A DNA stretch of 64,000 nt. It comes from Amycolatopsis sp. WAC 01376. Its GTDB lineage: Bacteria; Actinomycetota; Actinomycetes; Mycobacteriales; Pseudonocardiaceae. Below the pieces are notes generated by a model that saw only the letters and a program-made list of their open reading frames with translations, ran no database searches and was not told where the DNA came from. Below are positions 50,198 through 58,079 of the stretch, piece by piece. A program made the translations under genes and the position numbers. Numbering within the stretch: position 1 is the first letter of the stretch; each line of letters opens with the position of its first letter. Location: assembly GCF_003947415.1 (NCBI RefSeq), contig NZ_QHKL01000009.1, positions 124,001-188,000 on the forward strand, written 5' to 3'.

Positions 50198-50628
50198 CTC
50201 CAGTCGGTCTGCGGTTCCCCGGGGATGTGCGTGCCGAAAGTCCATTCGTAGCCTTCGAGATCGTCGACGCGGCAGCGGTAGTTGCCCCATTCGGTGTTCT
50301 CCGGTTTCCAGACCGAAGTCGCGCCGGCTTCGACGGCGGAAGCGAAGACGGCGTCCACGGCCTCTTGCGTCGGAAGGCTCACGTAGAGGCCGTGGCCGAC
50401 CGTTTCGCCCTTGCGGGCCGGGCGGTCGTAGGCCTCTTCCGCGCTGAACACGATGATCCCGACGCCGCCGAGCCGCAGCTCCGCGTGCTGGATCAACCCT
50501 TTGTCGTCGGCGAACTCCATGGTGGTCTCGAAACCGAAGGCGCGTTCGAGCCAGCGAAGCGCCTTCGGGGCATCGTGGTAGGAGAGGTAGGAATGGAGGG
50601 AGGCGAGGCGTTCCGTGGTTTCGGTCAT
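50194..50628 (-). CDS. VOC-family protein (glyoxalase/bleomycin resistance-like)
   Basis: 144 residues from ATG 50628. Two beta-alpha-beta-beta-beta units: LHSYLSYHDAPKALRWLERAFGFETTMEF, HAELRLGGVGIIVFS, then GLYVSLPTQEAVDAVFASAVEAGATSV and YRCRVDDLEGYEWTFGTHIPG. PhnB-like spacing. Members bind metal or antibiotics; function here is unknown. Convergent overlap with the peptidase gene. Confidence 0.83.
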   Translation of the reverse strand: MTETTERLASLHSYLSYHDAPKALRWLERAFGFETTMEFADDKGLIQHAELRLGGVGIIVFSAEEAYDRPARKGETVGHGLYVSLPTQEAVDAVFASAVEAGATSVWKPENTEWGNYRCRVDDLEGYEWTFGTHIPGEPQTDWS

Positions 50629-50680
50629 GGGCACAGCCTCGCAACCGATGCGGACAACTACGGTCCTGGATTGCCGGCCA

Positions 50681-51304
50681 TCACCAGAGGAGGCGGAGAC
50701 CGAGCACGGTGATGAGCGCACTGGACGCCAGCGCGGTCACCAGCCGTCCACGGCGTCCGGTCAACGCCTTGCCGAGCACGGCTCCGCCGCCCGCGAGGAA
50801 CAGTTGCCAGCTGGCCGAAGCGGCGAACGCCGCGAGCACGAAGACCACGTGCTCCGCGCCGCTCGCCGCGGCCATGTCCTCGCTGCCGAGTACGAGCGCC
50901 GCGAAGTAGACGACCGTCGTGGGGTTCAGCAACGTGATCCCGAGCAGGCTCACGTACGCCTTCGCCGGGCCGATCGCGACCGGCTGAGTCACCTCGGTTT
51001 TGGCGGAGGCGCGGAAGTTCCGGATCCCGGTGAGTCCGATGTGGACGGCCAGTCCGAGCAGTACCGCCACCGAAACCCAGCGCAACGGTTCGGCGATCGG
51101 CTCGATGATCGTGATCAGGCTGCCGCCGCCGAGCACCGCGATCAGGGCGTACAGCCCGTCGGCCGTGGCGACTCCCAAGGCGGCGTACGCGCCGATCTTG
51201 AGCCCTGCCCGTGCGGTCAGTACCACCAGATAGGTCGCGACCGCGCCCACGGGGATGGCGATGCCATACCCGGCGAGCAGGCCCGCGACGAGCGCGGCGC
51301 TCAC
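50681..51304 (-). CDS. LysE-family amino acid exporter
   Basis: 207 residues with six membrane helices. VAGLLAGYGIAIPVGAVATYLV, GYALGVATADGLYALIAVLGG-like AALGVATADGLYALIAVLGG and GITLLNPTTVVYFAALVLGS are LysE/RhtB signatures (the conserved G-x-x-x-x-P-G replaced in part by IPVGA). GTG 51304 is chosen to fit the usual length; upstream in-frame sequence has no homology. Substrate (amino acid or derivative) unknown. It starts about 167 bases upstream of a family C hairpin. Confidence 0.83.
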   Translation of the reverse strand: MSAALVAGLLAGYGIAIPVGAVATYLVVLTARAGLKIGAYAALGVATADGLYALIAVLGGGSLITIIEPIAEPLRWVSVAVLLGLAVHIGLTGIRNFRASAKTEVTQPVAIGPAKAYVSLLGITLLNPTTVVYFAALVLGSEDMAAASGAEHVVFVLAAFAASASWQLFLAGGGAVLGKALTGRRGRLVTALASSALITVLGLRLLW

Positions 51305-51470
51305 GGCAGGACTGGTGTCGGCCTCCGCCAGGACCCGGCCTGCTGCTGCACCCGCACCCGTCGGACGACGGAGGACGGGGACAGGAAGGTGCGGGTCGAT
51401 GTCATGTGGTGAAGGATGCGAACGGACGGCCCCGCGCGCAACACAATTAACGGCGCAGGACGCTCCGCGG

Positions 51471-51527
51471 ATGTCATGAAAGGGTCGTTCAGGACGTTTT
51501 TCGTCCTGAACGACCCTTTCATGACAT
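51471..51527. terminator. Perfect 26-bp inverted repeat (family C hairpin, second copy)
   Basis: Arms 51471-51496 and 51502-51527 are fully complementary around TTTTT. The arm repeats the sequence at 2358-2381 (core CATGAAAGGGTCGTTCAGGA) with no change over 24 bases; only the loop differs. It lies past the thioredoxin stop on the minus strand, so it probably terminates the merR-trx operon. Confidence 0.75.
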
Positions 51528-51552
51528 GACTGACGGCCCCGCCTTGCCCGCT

Positions 51553-51888
51553 CTAGACGACGGCCTGCTCCAGAACGGCGTCCAGATCGGCAAGCAACTT
51601 GGCCTTCGGCCGGGCGCCGACGGTCGTCCAAACCGGACTCCCGTCGCGGAAGAGGATCAGCGTCGGCAAGGACATGACGTGATAATTCCTTGCCGTGAGC
51701 GGGTTCTCGTCGGAGTTGAGCTTGCGGATGAGCAGCGCGCCGGCGCGTTCTTCGGCGATCTCCGCGAGCACCGGCGCGATCATGTGGCAGGGCGGGCACC
51801 ATTGCGCCCAGAAGTCCACCAGGACGGGCTTGTCCTGGTCGAGGACGAGTTCTTGGAAGGTTTCGTCGGTGACGACGGAAAGGGACAT
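51553..51888 (-). CDS. Thioredoxin with WCPPC active site
   Basis: 111-residue thioredoxin fold: VLVDFWAQWCPPCHMIAPVLAEIAEE with redox cysteines 31 and 34, cis-proline in VMSLPTLILFRDG. The active site is WCPPC, not the usual WCGPC, a change that makes the disulfide redox potential different in related proteins. The start codon abuts the stop of the MerR gene (51889), so the two genes are co-expressed. Cytoplasmic thiol-disulfide exchange, probably under redox-sensing MerR control. Confidence 0.93.
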   Translation of the reverse strand: MSLSVVTDETFQELVLDQDKPVLVDFWAQWCPPCHMIAPVLAEIAEERAGALLIRKLNSDENPLTARNYHVMSLPTLILFRDGSPVWTTVGARPKAKLLADLDAVLEQAVV

Positions 51889-52284
51889 TCAGGCCTCCTC
51901 GGTTCGCGGCACGACGACGCACGGTCCCGGCGGCGTTTTCAACGCGCCCGCCAGTTTGGTCAGCAGGCTGTCCCGCACGTCGTTGAGCCTGGCAAGACAG
52001 GCGTCCACCTCGGCGAGTTTGCGTTGGTAGACCTCGATCGAATCGGCGCACGAGTCGCCGGTCTCGTGCCCGGCGCGCAGGCATTCGACGAACGGCCTGG
52101 TGTCCTCGAGACTGAGCCCGACCGCTTGCAGGGTCAGGATCTCGTGCACCAGGCGGTAGTCGTCCTCGTCGTACTCCCGGTAGCCGTTCGACGCGCGCCG
52201 TGCGTCGAGAAGCCCTTGTGACTCATAGAAACGCAGCGCGCGCGTGGTGGTTCCGGTGCGCGCGGCGAGCTCGCCGATCCGCAT
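51889..52284 (-). CDS. MerR-family regulator with cysteine-rich C-terminus, thioredoxin-linked
   Basis: 131 residues. Winged helix MRIGELAARTGTTTRALRFYESQGLL, then the dimer helix and an effector end with four cysteines (PFVECLRAGHETGDSCADS, VDACLARL, PPGPCVVVP), which suggests thiol/disulfide or metal sensing. Leaderless by promoter prediction; no ribosome site. Followed immediately by thioredoxin, so it likely switches on the operon in response to disulfide stress. Confidence 0.88.
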   Translation of the reverse strand: MRIGELAARTGTTTRALRFYESQGLLDARRASNGYREYDEDDYRLVHEILTLQAVGLSLEDTRPFVECLRAGHETGDSCADSIEVYQRKLAEVDACLARLNDVRDSLLTKLAGALKTPPGPCVVVPRTEEA

Positions 52285-52290
52285 GGTCCG

Positions 52291-52321
52291 AGCGTAAACC
52301 TTGCCCTTGGCGTCAAGGCAA
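52291..52321 (-). promoter_or_regulatory. MerR-type promoter, 19-bp spacer with dyad, leaderless
   Basis: On the minus strand -35 TTGCCT (52316-52321), 19-base spacer, -10 TACGCT (52291-52296), then six bases to ATG 52284, so the message should start at the A of ATG. The spacer holds the dyad CCTTG-N10-CAAGG. The over-long 19-bp spacer with a central dyad is the mark of promoters activated by MerR proteins. Confidence 0.65.
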
Positions 52322-52325
52322 ACGT

Positions 52326-52721
52326 TCAGTCGTCGAGATCGACCCGGATGGTGAGGAGGTCCGTGCCGATCGCCCGCACGGCGGCGCTGTTGAGCCTCGG
52401 CAGGGCCTTCAGACGGACGCGGGGGTCGTCGCCGGGGAGCAGGTGCGCCGTGCCGGTGTGCCACCGGCCCTTGAGCCGGACCCGGACGCGCGGATCGGCC
52501 TGGATGTTGCGGACGTACTGCGATTTCTCGCCGAACTCGGAGACGATCCAGAACTCGCGGCCCACCCTGCGGCCCCCGATCGGCGTCTGCCGGGGCACCC
52601 CGGACTTGCGGCCGGTGGTCTCCAGGACCGGCTGATTCGGCAGGCGGACGAGGATCGGGTTGCCGACGTGGCGCTGGAAGGTCGTGGCCACCCGGTGCTT
52701 GATCTCGTGATAGCGGGACAT
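52326..52721 (-). CDS. F420-dependent nitroreductase-like (DDN/deazaflavin oxidoreductase) protein
   Basis: 131 residues from ATG 52721. Split beta-barrel with LPNQPVLETTGRKSGVPRQTPIGG, REFWIVSEFGEKSQYVRNIQADPRVRVRLKGRWHTGTAHLL, matching the actinobacterial deazaflavin-dependent nitroreductase (DDN) family, which uses reduced coenzyme F420 to reduce quinones or nitro compounds. Physiological substrate unknown. Divergent from the alpha/beta hydrolase with only 27 bases between starts, so the promoters overlap. Convergent with MerR? No: both lie on the minus strand, with the MerR promoter between them. Confidence 0.87.
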   Translation of the reverse strand: MSRYHEIKHRVATTFQRHVGNPILVRLPNQPVLETTGRKSGVPRQTPIGGRRVGREFWIVSEFGEKSQYVRNIQADPRVRVRLKGRWHTGTAHLLPGDDPRVRLKALPRLNSAAVRAIGTDLLTIRVDLDD

Positions 52722-52748
52722 GGCTCCAGGGTGCCCTACGCTCGGCCC

Positions 52749-53579
52749 ATGGTGAACGAGTCCGACGTGGACCTGGGGGACGGGACCACCCTGCACACGT
52801 ACGACACGGGCGGCGCCGGTCCGGTGGTCTTCTGGCACCACGGCACCCCGAACATCGGCGCCCCGCCCGCCCCGCTGTTCCCGGCCGCCGCGCGGCTCGG
52901 ACTGAGGTGGGTCTCCTACGACCGGCCCGGTTACGGCGGCTCGTCGCCGCGACCCGGCCGAGACGTCGCGTCGGCGGCGTCGGACGTCGGGAAGGTCGCC
53001 GACGCACTGGGGATCGAGCGGTTCGCGGTCTTCGGGCATTCCGGTGGCGGACCGCACGCGTTCGCCTGCGCGGCTCTGCTGCCGGAACGGGTCTCGGCGA
53101 TGGTCGCCGTCGCGAGCATGGCCCCGTACGACGCCGAAGGGCTGGACTACTTCGCCGGCATGAGTCCAGCAGGAGTGGGCGCTCTGACGGCCGCCTTGGC
53201 GGGACGGGAGGCCAAGGAGGACTACGAGGCATCGGCCGAATACGACGCCGAGATGTTCACCCCTTCGGATCACACGGCTCTTGCCGGTGACTGGAAATGG
53301 CTCCTCGAGGTCGTCGGCCCCGCGGTCGAGGGCGGCCCCGGCGGACTGATCGACGACGACCTCGCGTACGTCGCGAAGTGGGGCTTCCAGCCGTCCGATG
53401 TCACGGCCCCGGTGCTGCTCCTGCACGGCGGCGCGGACCGGATCGCGCCGCCCGCGCACGGCGAGTGGCTGGCCCGGCAGTGCGCCGCGGCCGAGTCGCG
53501 CACTTTTCCCGAGGAGGGGCACATTTCGGTTCTTCGCCACGGGGAGGCCGCGCTCGAGTGGCTGGCCGAGCGCCCGTGA
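52749..53579 (+). CDS. Alpha/beta hydrolase
   Basis: 276 residues. VVFWHHGTPNIG oxyanion region, WVSYDRPGYGGSSPRPG, nucleophile Ser in FAVFGHSGGGPHAFA, acid in LLLHGGADRIAPPAHG and His in FPEEGHISVLR. ATG 52749; GTG 52752 is as good. General esterase/epoxide-hydrolase-like or haloperoxidase-like fold; substrate unknown. Its 3' end faces a 150-bp repeat element. Confidence 0.88.
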   Translation: MVNESDVDLGDGTTLHTYDTGGAGPVVFWHHGTPNIGAPPAPLFPAAARLGLRWVSYDRPGYGGSSPRPGRDVASAASDVGKVADALGIERFAVFGHSGGGPHAFACAALLPERVSAMVAVASMAPYDAEGLDYFAGMSPAGVGALTAALAGREAKEDYEASAEYDAEMFTPSDHTALAGDWKWLLEVVGPAVEGGPGGLIDDDLAYVAKWGFQPSDVTAPVLLLHGGADRIAPPAHGEWLARQCAAAESRTFPEEGHISVLRHGEAALEWLAERP

Positions 53580-53607
53580 CTTCGCGTCGGTGCGCGGATG
53601 GCGATTT

Positions 53608-53757
53608 CGCGTGCTTGGACGGACGACACGCGTGATCAGGCGGACGACACGCGTGTTCGGACGGACGACTCGCGGCGGAATCCGGGCGCGCGCGTGTCGT
53701 CCATCCAGACACGCGTGTCGTCCGCCTGATCACATGTGTCGTCCGGCGGAACGCCCA
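53608..53757. repeat. Family B 150-bp element: three direct and three inverted 21-bp units (second copy)
   Basis: Direct units 53608-53628, 53629-53649, 53650-53670 (CGCGTG--T---CGGACGAC), a 24-base GC-rich centre, and inverted units 53695-53715, 53716-53736, 53737-53757 (TGTCGTCC...). Length is 150 bp, the same as the copy at 20309-20458; unit positions relative to the start are identical. It is between converging genes. Confidence 0.9.
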
Positions 53758-53763
53758 AAACAC

Positions 53764-54255
53764 TCACGACCCCACAGCACCGAAGGCGGCGTGCAGCGCC
53801 TCTTCGTACTGCTGCCGCGAGAACGTCAGCACACCGATGGCGTCGTAATTCCATTCCCGGTACGTATTGCGAAGACCCGACCAAGTCACCGTCTCGGCGT
53901 CGGTCGCGATCTTCACCACCAACGCCCAGCATTCGACGATGCCGCACGAGCACCCCAGCAGCAGGCGTTCGTCGTCTTCGGCGCCGTGCGGAATGTCATC
54001 CGGTGCTTCCCCGAGGAGATGCTCGGCGGAACAACCGGTCACGGGACTGTAGTCCCCGGCGAGCAAGGGGGCGGGTTCCGGCGCGAACTCCTCGGCGCGC
54101 TCCTGCTGTTCCGCGAGCGCGTCGGGAAGTTCGGCCCGGCGCACCAGTTCCAGGAAGGAGACGCCATCGATCAGCAGCTCGAGCGCGGCTGTCGTTCGCC
54201 CCTTGGCCGATCGACTTGTCACGTCGGAGAACCTGCGGAACTCGATCGAACGCAT
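53764..54255 (-). CDS. Actinobacterial protein with CxCG..CW motif, unknown
   Basis: 163 residues from ATG 54255. The middle holds LLLGCSCGIVECWALVVKI, then VTWSGLRNTYREWNYDAIG and FSRQQYEEALHAAF. The arrangement CSCGxxxCW with following WSG and WDY/WNY blocks recurs, as I remember, in short actinobacterial proteins of unknown function; three close cysteines suggest a metal site. It ends at the 150-bp repeat element. No function can be assigned. Confidence 0.6.
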   Translation of the reverse strand: MRSIEFRRFSDVTSRSAKGRTTAALELLIDGVSFLELVRRAELPDALAEQQERAEEFAPEPAPLLAGDYSPVTGCSAEHLLGEAPDDIPHGAEDDERLLLGCSCGIVECWALVVKIATDAETVTWSGLRNTYREWNYDAIGVLTFSRQQYEEALHAAFGAVGS

Positions 54256-54305
54256 GGGCGCCACGGTAACCGCCGGTGCCGGGGCCAGAGGGTGGTTTGG
54301 CCGGT

Positions 54306-55421
54306 TCAGGCCGCGGGCCGTCCGGCGCCGGTGTAGTCGTCGCCCTTCGAGTGGTAAGTGTGGATCTGGATCGCCTGGCCCTGGGTGGGCGCGTTGATCA
54401 TCAGGCCGTTCCCGAGGTACAGCCCGACGTGATGGATCCGCGTCGCCGGGTTGCCGTAGAACACGAGATCGCCGAGTTTCGGTTCGCCTGGCACCTGCGG
54501 CAGCGCCCGGAACTGGCTGTCCGCGGTCCGCGGGAGCGCGACTCCGGCTTCGTCGTAGGACGCCTTGGTCAGTCCGGAGCAGTCGAAGCCCGCCGCGCCG
54601 GCGTCCGGTCCGTTGCCGCCCCACACGTACGGGAGGCCCAGCTGGCCGAGGGCGAACCGCGTCGCCTTCACAGCGGGGCTGGCGGATCGCGCCGGGTCGA
54701 GGGACAGGGTCGCGTACAGCTGCGCGTTGCCCAGGACGCGCTGGCGGAACAGTTCGGCCTCGTTGCCCTTGCCGCCCTGGTAGCCGGCGATCGCCTTCCA
54801 CCAGCCGTTGCCGCCGCCGAGGTCGGCGCCGGAAGCGCACAGTGCGCGGCCGGCGGCGACCGAGGCGGAGTCGGGGTCGGTGAGCGCGGGTTTCGCGATC
54901 CCGGGGATCGACGCGCCGTGCTTCTTCCACTGCTGTGCCGTCAGGCCGAGGGGGTTGTCGCCGCCGCGTCCGTGGTTCGAGCTCGCCGCGCCGACCCCGG
55001 CCAGGGTGACCCAGGACAGGTGGCAGTTCGGCTGCTCGCCGCGCAGCGCCAGTTCACCGTTCGCGTAGCCGATGAGCGACTTCGCCGGGATGTCGAGCGG
55101 CCCGGCCAGTTTCGTCGCCCACTCTTCGAGCGGCCGGACGCCCTTCGGTGTCTCCTGGGCCTTGACCGGCGCGCTGACTTCGAGGACCGACGGACCCGCG
55201 CCGCCGCCGACGGTGGCCGGATCCTGTTTGGCGGCCGGGACCGGGACCGGCTGGTTCCCGCCGGCCGGTGCCGGATCGTTGCCGCCGGCGAGCAGCCAGC
55301 CCGCCGTCGCGAGCCCCGCGACCAGCGGGAGAGCGACCAGGCCGCGCATCGCCACGCCGTGCGCCCACGACTTCTTCTTGCTGTTTTCGGGCGCGCTCGG
55401 GGCGGAATCGGGCTCGGTCAC
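54306..55421 (-). CDS. Membrane-anchored NlpC/P60 family peptidoglycan hydrolase
   Basis: About 371 residues from GTG 55421 (earlier in-frame GTG starts at 55445 or 55490 are possible). One transmembrane anchor (LVALPLVAGLATAGWLLAGG), a linker, a lysozyme/transglycosylase-like middle (GELALRGEQPNCHLSWVTLAGVGAASSNHGR), then NlpC/P60: GLPYVWGGNG, nucleophile Cys in GFDCSGLTKASY, His in THHVGLYLGNG-like HHVGLYLGNG, and the final polar residue region INAPTQGQ. It cuts peptide cross-links outside the membrane. Divergent from birA. The middle domain assignment is less certain than the C-terminal one. Confidence 0.87.
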   Translation of the reverse strand: MTEPDSAPSAPENSKKKSWAHGVAMRGLVALPLVAGLATAGWLLAGGNDPAPAGGNQPVPVPAAKQDPATVGGGAGPSVLEVSAPVKAQETPKGVRPLEEWATKLAGPLDIPAKSLIGYANGELALRGEQPNCHLSWVTLAGVGAASSNHGRGGDNPLGLTAQQWKKHGASIPGIAKPALTDPDSASVAAGRALCASGADLGGGNGWWKAIAGYQGGKGNEAELFRQRVLGNAQLYATLSLDPARSASPAVKATRFALGQLGLPYVWGGNGPDAGAAGFDCSGLTKASYDEAGVALPRTADSQFRALPQVPGEPKLGDLVFYGNPATRIHHVGLYLGNGLMINAPTQGQAIQIHTYHSKGDDYTGAGRPAA

Positions 55422-55501
55422 GCCGTCCAGGTTATTGGAGACCACCTCTGCGTAACGAGCGAACGCCTTGCACGTTAGGGGGACTCTCATATTCTGGACG
55501 A

Positions 55502-56326
55502 ATGAGTGAGACGGGAGCGCTCGACGCCGGGCGTCTGAGTGCCGCGCTGTCCGGCCGGTACGCCGCGATCCAGGTCGTGGCGAGCACCGGGTCCACCAAC
55601 GCCGACCTGCGGGAAGCCGCCGCGAAGGGGGCCGAAGACCGCACCGTGCTGATCGCCGAGGAGCAGACGGCCGGCGTCGGCCGCCGCGCCAGGCAGTGGT
55701 CCTCGCCGAAGGGATCCGGCCTCTACGTCAGTGTGCTGCTGCGGCCGGACGGGGTTCCGTTCAGCAATTTGGGTTCACTTTCCGTGGTCGCCGGTCTCGC
55801 GGTCCGGGAGGTCGCCGCGAGTGTGGGTGTCGACGCCGTCCTCAAGTGGCCGAACGACGTCTTGGCCGGTCCCGGGCGCGCGAAATGCGCGGGCATCCTG
55901 GCGGAGGCCGCCGCCGGTGACGAGACCACCGTGGTCCTCGGCATCGGCCTGAACGTGTTGCCGCTCGGCGAGAACGTCCCGGCCGGGCCCGGTGGCCTGC
56001 CCGCGACCTCGCTGGCCGAGCAGGGGGCGACGGAGACCGATCGCGCCGAGATCGCCACGCGGCTGCTCACCGGTTTCGACGAGCTCGAACGCCGCTGGCG
56101 GCTCGCCGGCGGATCGCTGGCCGAGGCCGGTCTGCTCGGGGACTACCGGCGGCACTGCGCCACGCTCGGCCAGGATGTCGAGGTCCAGCTGCCCGACGGC
56201 TCGGCGCTGACCGGCCGTGCCGCCGACATCGATCCCGCCGGCCAGCTCCAGGTCGACGTTCCCGGTGGTGAGCGGTACACGGTGTTCGCCGGCGACGTCG
56301 TGCACGTCCGGCCCGCCGGGGCCTGA
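55502..56326 (+). CDS. birA: Biotin--[acetyl-CoA-carboxylase] ligase
   Basis: 274 residues. Class I type without the N-terminal DNA-binding domain. Biotin/ATP motif GVGRRARQWSSPKGSGLYVS (the family's GRGR loop reads GVGRR), catalytic KWPNDVL, and NVLP; the C-terminal SH3-like domain is present. It attaches biotin to the carrier domain of the carboxylase alpha chain at 27944-29734. In mycobacteria birA follows accD5/accE5; here it is 14 kb away, but still upstream of the PH-domain gene. Confidence 0.94.
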   Translation: MSETGALDAGRLSAALSGRYAAIQVVASTGSTNADLREAAAKGAEDRTVLIAEEQTAGVGRRARQWSSPKGSGLYVSVLLRPDGVPFSNLGSLSVVAGLAVREVAASVGVDAVLKWPNDVLAGPGRAKCAGILAEAAAGDETTVVLGIGLNVLPLGENVPAGPGGLPATSLAEQGATETDRAEIATRLLTGFDELERRWRLAGGSLAEAGLLGDYRRHCATLGQDVEVQLPDGSALTGRAADIDPAGQLQVDVPGGERYTVFAGDVVHVRPAGA

Positions 56327-56424
56327 TCCGTGCGTCTCGATTTCCGGCGTCTCCTCTTCCGCCGGGACCGTTCGCCGGTACGGTGAGCTCACCAGCGCCG
56401 AACATACTTTTGGGAGCGTCCGCC

Positions 56425-57009
56425 GTGGCCTATCCGGACGATTTGCTCAGCGAAAACGAGCACGTCGTGGTGCACAGTCACCCGCATTTCAAGATGCTGA
56501 TCTTCCCGTTCCTCGCGCTGATCGTCACCCTCGGCGTGGGCATCTGGCTGGCCGTGATCGCGAAGGAGGCGACGGCCCCGTGGGACCTGATCTCGGAGAT
56601 CGCGATCGCCGCGGTCGGGCTCGGTCTCGTCGGATGGCTCTTCCTCGCTCCGTTCGTCCGCTGGCGCACGACGCATTTCATCGTGACCACGGATCGGCTG
56701 ATCGCCCGTGAAGGTGTGCTCAAGCGGACCGGGATCGACATCCCGTTGTCGCGGATCAACAGCGTCCAGTTCGAGCACGGCCTGCTGGACCGCGTGTTCG
56801 GCTGCGGCACGCTGGTGATCGAGTCCGCTTCGGACGAACCGCTGAAGTTCGACGACATCCCCAAGGTCGAGCGCGTGCACACGGTGATCTACCGCGAAGT
56901 CAACGACAACCCGTACGACGACTTCGCGCCGCCTGCCGCGGGCGCGCCGCAGCAGACCGAACCCCTGCCGCCGCAAGGGCCCCCGCCGCGCGGAAACCGG
57001 CGGCGTTGA
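56425..57009 (+). CDS. PH-domain (bPH2/DUF304) membrane protein
   Basis: 194 residues from GTG 56425 (YPDDLLSENEHVVVHSHPHFK is the usual start). Two membrane helices (MLIFPFLALIVTLGVGIWLAV and IAIAAVGLGLVGWLFLAPF), then a bacterial PH fold with FIVTTDRLIAREGVLKRTGIDIPLSRINSVQFEHGLLDRVFGCGTLVIESASDE, and a Pro-rich tail. Function unknown; the mycobacterial counterpart lies next to birA. Its stop overlaps the HMG-CoA lyase ATG. Confidence 0.88.
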   Translation: MAYPDDLLSENEHVVVHSHPHFKMLIFPFLALIVTLGVGIWLAVIAKEATAPWDLISEIAIAAVGLGLVGWLFLAPFVRWRTTHFIVTTDRLIAREGVLKRTGIDIPLSRINSVQFEHGLLDRVFGCGTLVIESASDEPLKFDDIPKVERVHTVIYREVNDNPYDDFAPPAAGAPQQTEPLPPQGPPPRGNRRR

Positions 57010-57941
57010 TGGGCACCCGAGAGCTGGGGCTGCCCGACCGCGTCCCGTCGGCCGCCGCGTTGCCGGAACGGGTGACGATCTGGGAGGTCGGTCCGCGTGA
57101 CGGCCTCCAGAACGAGAAGGCGATCGTCCCGGTCGAGGTCAAACTCGAATTCCTGGACAAACTCGCCGGTGCCGGGCTGACCACGCTGGAGGCGACCAGT
57201 TTCGTGAGCCCGAAATGGGTGCCGCAGCTGGCCGACGCCGAGCAGCTCTTGGCCGGGCTCGAAAAGCGCGAGGGCGTCCGGTATCCGGTGCTCGTCCCGA
57301 ACGAGCGCGGGCTGGACCGGGCACTGGAAGCCGGGGTCTCGCATATCGCGATCTTCGCCAGCGCCACCGAGACCTTCGCCAAGAAGAACCTCAACTCGAC
57401 GGTGGACGACCAGTTCGCGATGTTCGAGCCGGTCGTCACCCGGGCGCGGGCCGAAGGTCTCGACGTCCGCGGGTACGTGTCGATGTGCTTCGGCGACCCG
57501 TGGGAGGGCGCCGTCCCGGCCTCCCAGGTCGCCGGAGTGGGTAAGCGGCTCCTGGACCTGGGCTGCTCGCAGCTCTCGCTCGGGGACACCATCGGCGTCG
57601 CCACCGCGGGCCAGGTCGAGGCGCTGATCGGGCAGTTCGCCGACGTCGGGACCCTGGCCGTCCATTTCCACGACACCTACGGCCAGGCACTCGCGAACAC
57701 GCTGGCGGCCCTGCGCTGCGGTGTGTCCACTGTGGACTCGTCGGCCGGTGGGCTCGGTGGCTGCCCGTACGCCGAATCGGCCACCGGGAACCTCGCCACC
57801 GAAGACCTCGTGTGGATGCTCGACGGTCTCGGCGTCGAAACCGGTGTCGACCTCGACGCGCTGGTGGCGACGAGCAAGTGGATGGCCGGGAAGCTGGGAA
57901 GGCCGAGCCCGTCCCGGGTGGTCAACGCGCTCGCCGGATGA
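57009..57941 (+). CDS. Hydroxymethylglutaryl-CoA lyase
   Basis: 310-residue TIM-barrel lyase that splits HMG-CoA to acetoacetate and acetyl-CoA, the last step of leucine breakdown. VTIWEVGPRDGLQNEKAIVP has the metal-binding Asp, ATSFVSPKWVPQLADAEQLL follows, HFHDTYGQALAN carries metal-binding histidines, and GGLGGCPYAESATGNLATEDLVWML the active-site Cys loop. TGA of the PH gene overlaps its ATG (57007-57011), so the two are translationally coupled. No other leucine-pathway genes are in the window. Confidence 0.93.
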   Translation: MGTRELGLPDRVPSAAALPERVTIWEVGPRDGLQNEKAIVPVEVKLEFLDKLAGAGLTTLEATSFVSPKWVPQLADAEQLLAGLEKREGVRYPVLVPNERGLDRALEAGVSHIAIFASATETFAKKNLNSTVDDQFAMFEPVVTRARAEGLDVRGYVSMCFGDPWEGAVPASQVAGVGKRLLDLGCSQLSLGDTIGVATAGQVEALIGQFADVGTLAVHFHDTYGQALANTLAALRCGVSTVDSSAGGLGGCPYAESATGNLATEDLVWMLDGLGVETGVDLDALVATSKWMAGKLGRPSPSRVVNALAG

Positions 57942-58079
57942 GGTTCGCCGAACTCACGGACGAGACCTGTTTTCGCCCTCGTCGAACGCCGCTTGCCCGC
58001 GCGGGCCTTGATGCGCTTTCGGGTATCCGCCGACGAGAACGCCGGTCGGCGCTAAGGTCGTAACGCGTCCTGTCCGCTG

